Assembly: GCA_018992685.1 (NCBI GenBank)
Contig: JACVGT010000003.1
Coordinates: 124,001-188,000, forward strand
Reading direction: 5' to 3'
Source of the DNA: Theionarchaea archaeon
Lineage (GTDB): Archaea; Methanobacteriota_B; Thermococci; Methanofastidiosales; SZ-28-30
Length of the DNA: 64,000 nt
Shown here in pieces: positions 8,683 through 17,500 of the stretch. Both the position numbers and the translations under genes were made by a program. Below the pieces are notes generated by a model, which saw nothing but the letters and a program-made list of their open reading frames with translations, ran no database searches and was not told the DNA's origin. Within the stretch, counting starts at the first letter, position 1; every line of letters begins with the position of its first letter.

Positions 8683-9951
8683 TCAGACCTCCTCTTCTCC
8701 GGAATGGCGAGGGACACGTTTAGCCTTCACCTTCATGATACGTACTTTATCAGTCTGGAATACAGCAAAATCCACTCCGTTATAGGTGATTTTTTCGCCT
8801 TCTTCTGGGATATGGCCAAACTGATCCAGCATGAACCCCCCGATTGTTTCAAACCCATTTTCAGGGATGTTCACATTGAGCAGTTCATTGACCTCATCAA
8901 TAGGAACCATGCCATTGATGAGAACAGTGTGATCATCCAGCACTCGTATGGGAATTCGAGTCACATCGTATTCATCAAAGATTTCCCCCACGATTTCTTC
9001 CAACAGATCTTCAATAGTCACGATGCCAGCAGTTCCGCCATACTCATCCACTACGATTGCCAGGTGCACCTTGCTTTTCTGCATTTTCTCTAGCAGCTCA
9101 TCAACTTTCTTGGTTTCAGGAATGAAATACGGGTCCCGCAAAAGATCTCTCAAAACAGTTTTTCCCTTTGTGCGCAGCAGGTCCTTGGCATACAGAATAC
9201 CGACGATGTGGTCCACATTGTCTTCATACACGGGAATTCGAGAAAATCCACTTTTGACAATGAGGTTCTTTGCGTCTTCCAGCGAGGTTTCCACATCCAG
9301 ACATACCATGTCTGTACGGGGGGTCATCACTTCCCTGGCTACAGTGTCTGAGAATTCAAAGACATTATAGATACGCTCCCGTTCCTCCTCTTCTAGACTG
9401 CCTTCTTCTTCTGCAATGGTGAGAAACGTTTTAAATTCTTCTTCAGTCAAGAAAACGCTCTTATCCAGCTCTCCACCTAGGAGACGGGAGACTCCTCTGG
9501 AGATGGCATTCAGGGCTGTGGCCACAGGTGAGAGTACCTTGGTTATAATGTACAGCGGTCTTGAAAAAGTCAGAACCAGGTGCTCCGCATTTTTCACGGC
9601 AAAGCCTTTGGGAGTGATCTCTCCCACCACCAGAATGAGAAATGTCATGATGCCAATGGCAGCACCCACGCCCTGATTCCCAAAAACGGTGATTGCCATT
9701 GATGTGGCAACAGATGAGGCCGCAACATTCACAATGTTGTTTCCAATGACAACCGCAGCTACCACCTTGTCTGGCTCTTCCATCATGCGACGGATTGTCT
9801 CTGCTTTGGAATTCCCTTCCTCAGCCAGGTGTCGTATTCGGATTTTTCGAGAGGAAAGAAAAGCAGTTTCGGAACTGGAGAAAAAAGCAGAGAGTAAGAG
9901 GAGAACAGCAAGACTCATCAATTCGAGCCACAAATATGATATTTCGAACAT
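8683..9951 (-). CDS. CNNM/CorC (HlyC) family membrane protein
   Basis: A 422-residue protein in family order: a DUF21 membrane domain with four hydrophobic helices (residues about 5-145, including [12 protein letters not shown] and [13 protein letters not shown]), a linker, a pair of CBS domains (about 200-330, [32 protein letters not shown]) and a C-terminal CorC/HlyC domain (about 340-415, [15 protein letters not shown]). Members are associated with magnesium or cobalt export or sodium-coupled magnesium transport. The CBS pair probably senses a nucleotide. It is a single gene facing the same way as methionine aminopeptidase. Confidence 0.85.
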   Translation of the reverse strand: MFEISYLWLELMSLAVLLLLSAFFSSSETAFLSSRKIRIRHLAEEGNSKAETIRRMMEEPDKVVAAVVIGNNIVNVAASSVATSMAITVFGNQGVGAAIGIMTFLILVVGEITPKGFAVKNAEHLVLTFSRPLYIITKVLSPVATALNAISRGVSRLLGGELDKSVFLTEEEFKTFLTIAEEEGSLEEEERERIYNVFEFSDTVAREVMTPRTDMVCLDVETSLEDAKNLIVKSGFSRIPVYEDNVDHIVGILYAKDLLRTKGKTVLRDLLRDPYFIPETKKVDELLEKMQKSKVHLAIVVDEYGGTAGIVTIEDLLEEIVGEIFDEYDVTRIPIRVLDDHTVLINGMVPIDEVNELLNVNIPENGFETIGGFMLDQFGHIPEEGEKITYNGVDFAVFQTDKVRIMKVKAKRVPRHSGEEEV

Positions 9952-10015
9952 GGTATATCCTGTCCTTTTGTTCTGCCCTTTATTCTACATGAAGGCTTAA
10001 AAACCTTTTCCCAAG

Positions 10016-10891
10016 TTACGTAAAGATGTCGCATCCTTCTTCTGTTACGATTACTGAGTGTTCTGCCTGGGTGACAGGGGCTCCCGTTTTTTCCTTGAGT
10101 ACATGATAGGGGAATAGGATCCCATTCCTGATGAGCAACCTCAGCAAGAATTCTCCTTTCTTGTCCTTTACAACCCACCGTTCTGCAAAGGGAAGTTGAG
10201 GATAGGTATTTTGGATGTGGTGCATCAGTTTTCTGGCAGGCTCCAGTCGCAATGGACGAGGAGCAACAAAACTGAAAATATAGACCTTGTCGTCGTCCAC
10301 CACCCTGCCTGCACCCGTGGTGGCAAAGGGTTCCACCGCGACCACATCTCCTTCCCGCAACTTGACTGTGGATCCATCGTCAAAGTTGGGAATGGAAGGT
10401 GACGCATGGATGGAGTACTGTGACAGACCATGCCCGGTGAGGTTTTCGATGGGACGGAACCCATGAGCAGTAATTGCCTTCTCAATGACTTTTCCGACTT
10501 CACCGGTTGTGATGCCTGCCCGGATGACAGAAAGGGCAGCATCCAATCCCTCCTGGCTTGCTTGTATGAGCTCGTCTTCAGGTTCTCCCACTTTCACTGT
10601 GTAGGCAGTATCTGCTATGTACCCCTCGACATGGCAGCCAATATCAAGAGTGAGGTAATCACCTTTTTCCAGTACGGTTTCATCCTGGGAGGGAGGAGTA
10701 TAGTGAGCTGCAACTTCATTGAGAGAAATATTCACTGGAAAAGCAGTCTCTGCTCCGTACTCTGTGATCTTCCCTTCAATGAAGGTGGCAACATCCAGAA
10801 GCTTCACGCCTTCCTTAATCTTCGCCCTGGATTCCTCTACAACTTTCTTAACAACCTCGCCTGCTTGACGATGCTTTTCCAAATAGTCCAT
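10016..10891 (-). CDS. map: Methionine aminopeptidase, type II
   Basis: A 291-residue enzyme that removes the initiator methionine. The metal ligands of the pita-bread fold are visible: Asp in LTLDIGCHVEG, Asp in ADTAYTV, His in TGHGLSQYSIH, Glu in VVAVEPFATTG and Glu in TQAEHSVIV. The helical insert typical of type II enzymes is present between the His and the last Glu. On the minus strand AAGTTTATAAC is located about 35 bases before the ATG. Confidence 0.95.
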   Translation of the reverse strand: MDYLEKHRQAGEVVKKVVEESRAKIKEGVKLLDVATFIEGKITEYGAETAFPVNISLNEVAAHYTPPSQDETVLEKGDYLTLDIGCHVEGYIADTAYTVKVGEPEDELIQASQEGLDAALSVIRAGITTGEVGKVIEKAITAHGFRPIENLTGHGLSQYSIHASPSIPNFDDGSTVKLREGDVVAVEPFATTGAGRVVDDDKVYIFSFVAPRPLRLEPARKLMHHIQNTYPQLPFAERWVVKDKKGEFLLRLLIRNGILFPYHVLKEKTGAPVTQAEHSVIVTEEGCDIFT

Positions 10892-11206
10892 AAATACACC
10901 AGTATGTCCATTTTTAGTCTGTGTTATAAACTTTTGCCCGAATGATGTGGTGACAACCGATTGACTGTGAAGAGATGTGTCTCACGTTCTCCAGCCATTC
11001 TACCCGGGCCATCAACGGTTCCCTGTAGCAATGCGTTCACAGCCTATGATCCACACCGTGTGAATATCACAGATCACACAATCTGGAGACGCTCTTCTGT
11101 TCTGACCAGAATGTGGAAAACCCGTTACAATGTTGTAAATCTCAGCCACCATACCCATGCGAGTAGAACATTTTTAAGGAGTTGACCAAAGTAAAGTTGT
11201 GATACA
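10892..11206. other. Divergent intergenic region between map and fumarate hydratase
   Basis: It holds the leftward map TATA (GTTATAAAC on plus, 10924-10932) and the rightward TATA-like TTTTTAAGG at 11171-11179 for the fumarate hydratase pair. The middle 200 bases show no convincing gene or RNA. Confidence 0.45.
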
Positions 11207-12073
11207 ATGATTAGTGAGGAAACAATTCAAACCACGGTGGTGGAGTTGCTGAGAAGAGCAGTGACCAAGCTCCCTCCTGATATTGAAGCTGCTCTCAACA
11301 CAGCGTACAAAAAAGAAACCTCTGAAGCAGCAAAGATGCAATTCAAGGCAATCCTGGACAATATCAAGCTGGCAGGAGAGACAACCACCCCCATGTGTCA
11401 GGACACGGGTATACATATCTTTTATGTCAACAAAGGGAACCCTGCTACTGGTAATATTGAGAAAGCCATCAGGGCAGGAGTAAAAGAGGCAACGGAGAAA
11501 ATTCCTCTGCGTCCCAATGCAGTTCATCCTCTGACCAGAAAGAATCCTGGGACTAACCTGGGAGAGAAAATGCCATACATCAACTACACTGTCTCAGATA
11601 ATGACTTCCTGGAGATCCATGTGATGCCCAAAGGGGCAGGAAGTGAAAATATGTCCAAGATGGCAATGCTTAACCCCTCACAGGGAATCAAGGGAATCAA
11701 GCAGTTTGCCCTGGACACCCTGCTCAATGCAGGATCAAAACCGTGTCCCCCTGTGGTACTCGGTATGGGTATTGGGGGCAGTGCAGACATTTCGTTGAAA
11801 CTGGCCAAGCAGGCACTGCTGCGTCCTGTGACCAGTCATCATTCAGAGCCAGATATTTCAGCCTTAGAAGACGAATTGCTGGAAGCCTTGAATGAAACAG
11901 GCATCGGCCCCATGGGGTTAGGAGGTAATACAACCGTCCTGGGACTGAACATTGAGTACGCCTCCTGTCATACTGCTTCTCACCCTGTGGCCATAAATGT
12001 ACAGTGCTGGGCCGCTCGGAGGGCTTCAGCCAGAATCTATGAAGATAAAGTTGACTACGGGTGGTTCACATGA
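11207..12073 (+). CDS. fumA: Fumarate hydratase class I, alpha subunit
   Basis: A 288-residue subunit of the two-part, oxygen-sensitive [4Fe-4S] hydro-lyase that interconverts fumarate and malate. The Cys motifs that hold the cluster are seen: MCQDTGIHIFYV, then a central SENMSKMAML segment and PCPPVVLGMGIGG. The beta-subunit gene follows with an ATGA overlap. L-tartrate dehydratase is a close relative and cannot be excluded. The fumarate-reductase-like flavoprotein at 61-62.7 kb is another fumarate-related enzyme in the window. Confidence 0.9.
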   Translation: MISEETIQTTVVELLRRAVTKLPPDIEAALNTAYKKETSEAAKMQFKAILDNIKLAGETTTPMCQDTGIHIFYVNKGNPATGNIEKAIRAGVKEATEKIPLRPNAVHPLTRKNPGTNLGEKMPYINYTVSDNDFLEIHVMPKGAGSENMSKMAMLNPSQGIKGIKQFALDTLLNAGSKPCPPVVLGMGIGGSADISLKLAKQALLRPVTSHHSEPDISALEDELLEALNETGIGPMGLGGNTTVLGLNIEYASCHTASHPVAINVQCWAARRASARIYEDKVDYGWFT

Positions 12074-12666
12074 AGACATTGTCTATACCATTGTCTGAGA
12101 AAGATGTGCGGGAATTAAAGCTTGGAGAGACAATCTACCTCAATGGAGAATTCTATACAGCACGCGACGAGGCACACATGACGGCTCTTGAACATGTGAA
12201 AGAGGGAAAGCCTCTTCCAGTTGACTTTAAAGATAAAGCGGTCTTTCACTGCGGGCCCATCATGCGGAAGCTCAACGGGACATGGGAGCTCGTGGCTGCA
12301 GGTCCCACTACCAGTACCCGAATGAACTCACTGGAACCTGAATTCATAAGAACGTTTGGACCGAGAGCCATTATTGGTAAAGGTGGCATGGGGAAGGAGA
12401 CCTCAGAAGCCATGAAAGAGTACGGATGTGTCTACCTGGCCATTACTGGAGGAGCGGCAGTTCTTGCAGCCAGAGGAATAAAGAAGGTCAAAGGTGTGGA
12501 ATGGCTGGAACTCGGAATGCCGGAAGCAGTCTGGATTCTGGAAGGAGAGAACTTTGGACCTTTGATTGTGGCAATGGATGCAAACGGAAATAGTCTCTTT
12601 GAGAACGTAGAAGCACAGGTCAGGGAAAATGCTCAGAAGATTAGAAAGAACCTGGGATTAGTATAA
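12070..12666 (+). CDS. fumB: Fumarate hydratase class I, beta subunit
   Basis: A 198-residue swivel-domain partner of the upstream alpha subunit. Conserved features include FHCGPIMRK, GPTTSTRMNS, IIGKGGMGKET and LAITGGAAVLAA. The ATG at 12070 overlaps the alpha stop and has GGGTGG five bases before it, a strong archaeal ribosome site. A GTG at 12061 in the same frame is less likely. Together with the alpha subunit it hydrates fumarate in a partial or reductive citric acid route. Confidence 0.9.
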   Translation: MKTLSIPLSEKDVRELKLGETIYLNGEFYTARDEAHMTALEHVKEGKPLPVDFKDKAVFHCGPIMRKLNGTWELVAAGPTTSTRMNSLEPEFIRTFGPRAIIGKGGMGKETSEAMKEYGCVYLAITGGAAVLAARGIKKVKGVEWLELGMPEAVWILEGENFGPLIVAMDANGNSLFENVEAQVRENAQKIRKNLGLV

Positions 12667-12764
12667 CTATCCATTCCTTTTCCCTTTTCATGCCTTTTTC
12701 TTTGGAATGAAATCATACTTCACTTAGTGGGAAGCACAACACAACAATCCTGGACGCATCACGC

Positions 12765-13076
12765 CTATCTGTACACGCTGAACCTGGAAAGCAGTCTGGT
12801 CAATCGCAGTGCCACGTCATGTTCCAATACACCTTCTCTCTGTTTTTCCCAGATGAAGTCTTTCGCCTCTCGAACACCGATTTTTGAAGCTTTTGCATAA
12901 ATTGCACCTTTTACTGCAGATACATTCTGGTCATCGACATCATCAAGAATTTGTGAGAGATTCCATTTGAAATCATCGATTCTTCTCATGTTCAACTTTC
13001 GTACCCTCTTGGACCTCCTGGGCACTCTGCTGGGTGAATATCTGGATTTTGTTCCGCTTGGTCTTGGCCTAGCCAT
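12765..13076 (-). CDS. Small basic protein with helical C-terminal domain, unknown
   Basis: A 103-residue protein. Residues 1-30 are very basic and Pro/Ser/Arg-rich. The rest is predicted helical (DFKWNLSQILDDVDDQN, AKDFIWEKQREGVLEHD) and could be a small winged-helix-like fold. A minus-strand TATA (CCTTTTAAAG at about 13100-13110) lies about 30 bases before the ATG. The basic tail suggests nucleic-acid contact, but no family was recognised. Confidence 0.5.
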   Translation of the reverse strand: MARPRPSGTKSRYSPSRVPRRSKRVRKLNMRRIDDFKWNLSQILDDVDDQNVSAVKGAIYAKASKIGVREAKDFIWEKQREGVLEHDVALRLTRLLSRFSVYR

Positions 13077-13523
13077 TGGTTCCTTTTCGAGACGGGGCTT
13101 TAAAAGGTTTTGGGCAGGTTCTTCTTTGTATACCGCTTATGTTGAAGTTCTTCTCCCCGATGGGCACACAGAGAGGAATGAATGGGAATTCGGCGTTGAC
13201 GGCCACGTCTTCAGTACCCAATCGTGAAGACAACGTCGGATCAGGCATTGAGAAGCCAGTGTGTTCTTTTCAGGAAGGAGTAGAGTTAACGTTGCCTCAC
13301 AGATGTCTTTCGAGTACCGCGGCCGGCCATCACCATCAAAAGATTCACAACCCCAATGAGAATGAACCCTCCAAGAAGACTGAGAACGAGCAATTCCGAA
13401 GATCGGGCTCACTCCTCCCTGTCCTCATGCAGTTCTTCTGAACTTTATTTTAGGGTAGGGTTTTCATGAACTCTGGTCGATTCTTCTGCAAACTGTTATA
13501 TAGCGTGACGTTCTGTTTCTTCT
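13077..13523. other. Intergenic region with promoters only
   Basis: Both ends hold promoters: the leftward TATA of the basic-protein gene and TTATATAG at 13496-13503 for nadM. Two overlapping open frames on opposite strands occupy the middle, but neither has a start context or a recognisable protein. I see no RNA gene. Confidence 0.4.
13496..13503 (+). promoter_or_regulatory. TATA box of nadM
   Basis: TTATATAG is centred about 25 bases upstream of the ATG at 13524, which fits a leaderless transcript. Confidence 0.55.
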
Positions 13524-14039
13524 ATGCGTGCACTGTATGTCGGTCGATTCCAGCCCTTTCATAATGGACACCTGGAAATCCTGAAGCGAATACTCAGAGA
13601 GCACCATGAGTTGATTATTATTGTGGGTTCGGCCCAGAATTCCCATACTCTGGAGAATCCCTTTACAGCAGGAGAGCGCATCCAGATGATTACGGAAACA
13701 CTCGATGAAGAGAGGATCACCCAGAGAATATATATCATTCCCGTGGACGACATTCATCGGCACGCAGTGTGGGTGAAGCAGGTAGAATCTCTAACTCCCG
13801 CCTTTGACTGTGTAATCTCCAATGAACCCATAACTACCCGGCTTTTCAGGGAAGCAGGGTACACGGTGAGGAACACAGAGCTCTTGCACAGAGATGAGTG
13901 GTCGGGAACAGAAATCAGGAAGATGATTCTCAATAATGAGCAATGGGAATCATGTGTTCCTCCTGCTGTGGTCAGGGTCATCAAGGAGATTGCTGGAGTC
14001 ACCAGAATACAAGAGCTGGCACACAGTGATACCCTTTGA
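13524..14039 (+). CDS. nadM: Nicotinamide-nucleotide adenylyltransferase
   Basis: A 171-residue archaeal NMN adenylyltransferase that makes NAD from NMN and ATP. GRFQPFHNGHLE near the N-terminus carries the HxGH nucleotidyl-transfer motif. WSGTEIRKMI near residue 128 is the ISSTxxR-type ATP-binding motif. Length is standard for archaeal NadM. It appears to be a single gene. Confidence 0.92.
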   Translation: MRALYVGRFQPFHNGHLEILKRILREHHELIIIVGSAQNSHTLENPFTAGERIQMITETLDEERITQRIYIIPVDDIHRHAVWVKQVESLTPAFDCVISNEPITTRLFREAGYTVRNTELLHRDEWSGTEIRKMILNNEQWESCVPPAVVRVIKEIAGVTRIQELAHSDTL

Positions 14040-14130
14040 TGTGGCGGGATTTTTCCTCTTCATGTGGCTGATTCAGATCCTTCTAAACTGCAAATGATTC
14101 GTAAAGAAAGATCAGTGGCCGAAGCAGAAG

Positions 14131-14173
14131 AGGTGCACGCCAGGGATCAGGTGGTTGCACCTGCACACCTGAT
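14131..14173. repeat. Two overlapping alternative hairpins
   Basis: AGGTGCA (14131-14137) can pair with TGCACCT (14156-14162). ATCAGGTG (14146-14153) can pair with CACCTGAT (14166-14173). The arms interleave so only one stem can exist at a time. This could be part of an RNA element or a compound protein-binding site. Confidence 0.35.
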
Positions 14174-14535
14174 GTTGCTGCTCCTCTAGTTTCACCGAAA
14201 AAACGTGGAAAGTACGGTTTCTCAGTATTTGAGGTTATCTGACAGAATCAACATATTTATCCTTCTTCAATTAGACATAGCCTCGTCCTTAAGCTCACGA
14301 TCACGATACGGAGGACAGTGAATTTTTTCGATGGCTTCCAGATTGCTTCTCTGGGTTGGATGTGAAATTACGGGGTGAAGAGTATCATTAACACGATAAA
14401 GAGGCCTTGATCTTCTCTGTCAATGCGTGCACAGCAGTATCTTCATAGGGCAACCCATGGAAAGTCTTTTAAGTGTGCAATGCAACACTATACTGAGAAC
14501 ATCAAGAGTGTTTCCAGCAATTTTTTCACCGAAAA

Positions 14536-14545
14536 GTTTATAAAG
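14536..14545 (+). promoter_or_regulatory. TATA box of the large surface protein
   Basis: GTTTATAAAG follows an A-rich BRE-like CCGAAAA. A leader of about 25-30 bases with the ribosome site GAGGTGA at 14581-14587 leads to the ATG at 14593. Confidence 0.6.
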
Positions 14546-14592
14546 GGCAACTTACTATCTAAGTAGTAACTTAACCCCATGAGGTGAATATT

Positions 14593-17500
14593 ATGACCAT
14601 GAGCTTGAAAGGAAAGGTAGTTACAGGTCTGTTAGCGTTCCTTCTTATTATTAGTGTAGTTGATATTGGCGCATATGTGGCTGCACCTACCATAAAGTCC
14701 CCTAGCATTGGTTCCACCGGAGTAAGCTGCACGCCCCTTCTGAAGTGGGATGCAGTCGTAGGAGCTTCTAGTTATGAACTGCAACTCTCGAAATACACTA
14801 CTTTCACCAGCAACCTTGTTGATAAGTCACTCAGTACCAACTCCTATCAGGTTGTTACTACTCTTGAAGCATCCACCAAGTACTACTGGAGAGTGAGAAC
14901 TGTGAGTTATGACGATGTGAGTGTATGGGCTACTGCCTATTTCACCACAGGTACATGCGGTGGAGATGGAAGCACAACAACGCTTTCTGCTCCCACGCTG
15001 GTGTCTCCAGCGAATAATACGTCCTGGACCCAGAATCTATATCCTACTTTCCAGTGGCAGGCCGTTACCGGTGCCACTAGCTATACGATTCAGATTTCCC
15101 GCAGCACGGACTTTTCAAGTACTTACAAGGAAAAAGAAGCCACAGTGTACAACACGTATTATATTATTGATACTGCCTTGACCAACTGTTCCAGCTACTA
15201 TTGGAGGGTACGGGCTCTGAACAGTGATGGTGCAGGAAGCTGGTCAAGTACTTGGAAGTTCACTATCCTGTTTCCGCCGAGCCAGCCCATACTGACCTCC
15301 CCCACCAACGGAGCAGTCGTTACTATTCGGAGGCCAGCCTTCACGTGGGAGAGTTCTACAGGTGCAACGGCCTATACGATAGAAATTGACGGTTCCACGT
15401 ATTCTGTATCCACCACAACCTTCACCCCCTATTCCAACCTCAGTACAGGAGCCCACACGTGGCGGGTGAGAGCAACCAGCTGTGGTGGCGGTCAGAATAG
15501 CGACTGGTCTCAGTCGAGAACCTTTACTATAAACCTAGACGATGTGGTCCTGAAGAAACCCGCCAACAACAGTACCGTTACCACTGCCACTCCAACATTC
15601 GAATGGGGGACGGTGGAAGGAGCCACCAAGTACAAGTTGGAAGTGAGAAAAGATACAGTTGATGGCACAAAGGTGTTTGAAGTTGAAGTGACCGGAACCT
15701 CTTTTACTCCCACAGCAATCCTCAATCCCGGTGTCTACGTGTGGCGGGTCATGTCTTTCATGAATGACGCCTGGACTGGTTCCTGGTCCAGCCAACCCTT
15801 CACGTTCACTGTTGAGACAGCGGGGGCTCTAACAGCACCACAGCTTCAATCCCCCACAAATGGATCGACAGTTGACTTCCCCTTGACCATCCGCTGGTCT
15901 TCAGTGACCAGTGCATACAGCTATACCCTTGAGTATTCCCGCAGTGATGATTTCAGCGACTCCACCTCGGTGACGTTGTATGGAACAGAATACACAATAA
16001 GCTCCGATCTCGAGGAGGGCCGCTGGTACTGGCACGTGCGGGCCAACACCTCTCAGGGAGATTCAGGCCCCTGGTCCACCACGTGGAGCTTCGAAGTGGG
16101 GCTTCCTGTTCCCCAATTGGCATCTCCAGAAAACGGTTCCACTCAGGGAACCTCCTCAGTTGCTTTTGACTGGAGCGATGTTACGGGCTCTCAGATTGAG
16201 GGACAGTTGTACGATCTCAGCTACTATGTGCTGCAGTATTCTACCAGCAGTTCTTTTGAGAGCCAGAGTACCATCAGTATCAGCAGTGTGAGTGGTTCCC
16301 CGTTAAGAGAGTCACGTTACGGGCCCATCAACCTGGGGGATGGTACTTACTACTGGAGAGTTAAGGCCGTCTACGTCAAATATCCTGAAGGCACCCTCCG
16401 TGAGGGCTCATGGTCCACTGCATATTCCTTCACCATTTCCACGGGGGGAACAAGCGTTCCTACACTGGTCTCACCGATTGCTGGCTCCATCATGAAAGGC
16501 ACCAGGATAACGCTTGCTTGGAGCCCTGTGGAGAGCACAGGTATTACGGGTTATGTCCTGGTGTACATGAAAGGAACCAGTACGAACCCAGGTAACCCAT
16601 CTCTCTGGACTGCAGGGTCTTATACTGAGGTCATCATCACGGGACAGGCAACGTCTTCGTATTCAGTGACTCTGGTTGAGAATACGCAGGACAAGCCTTA
16701 CTACTGGTGGGCTGTAGCCACTGTCAATAGCAGTGGCCAGAAGGGAGCCTTTCCATCTCCAATCAACTTTTCAATTGACAATACCCCACCCAGTATTTCT
16801 ACCGTAGAACTTGTTCAGCCAGTGAACACAACACTGGCTACTCGAATTCCCACCTTTACGTGGAGAATTCCCCTTGCTAATTATCAGGATGTGGCGAGCT
16901 GGACGCTAGAATATGCCAGCGATACTCAGCTCCAGGAGAATAGAAGAACGATCTCCGGGCTGACTAACCTTTCCACAATTATTTCAGGAGACAAGGCTTC
17001 CATCTCGTATACGTTGCCTTCTTCTCAGGCGTTGACCAACGGGACCTGGTACTGGCACATATCTGCTGCTGACCCGGCGGGAAATGTGTCCACCTTTACA
17101 GCGGTGGTCAGTTTCGTAGTTAGTGCAGGGGAAGAAGAGCCAGCAAAAGTAGCTCTGGTTTCACCTCCCAATGGATTTGAGGATACTCCCAGCAGACCAA
17201 CCTTTTCCTGGCTTCAGGTTCAGGGCGCTACCACCTATCACTTGCAGGTAGATGGTAACAGTAACTTTTCGAGCCCAGAAATTGATCAGGACAGCCTGGT
17301 GACCACCTCTTTCATGGCTACATCAGACCTCGAACCAGGCACATACTACTGGCGCGTGAATTCTAATGCTCCCAATCCAGAGTGGTCGGACGTGTGGTCG
17401 TTCGCAATTACTGGGGAAGCTCCCCCACAGGTAGTCCTCCTGTCGCCCAGCAGCGGTGCTCAGAATATGCCTCCTACTCCATTATTCCAGTGGCAGACTC

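Larger units (their letters stand above)
14040..14592. other. Long intergenic region with nested hairpins and a promoter
   Basis: No gene is seen. At 14131-14173 two mutually exclusive stems can form. The 12-mer TTTCACCGAAAA occurs twice, at 14190-14201 and at 14524-14535, the second directly before the TATA sequence GTTTATAAAG (14536-14545) that drives the large surface protein. A second TATA-like stretch lies near 14250. Confidence 0.45.

Noticed and set aside
8558-8785. 75-codon open frame on the plus strand
   Set aside because: It runs into the 3' end of the CNNM-like gene in antisense and has no ribosome site or recognisable protein.
13076-13441. Two overlapping frames on opposite strands (13076-13441 plus, 13137-13412 minus)
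   Set aside because: Neither has a start context, and the translated proteins look random. The plus frame begins on top of the basic-protein gene's start.
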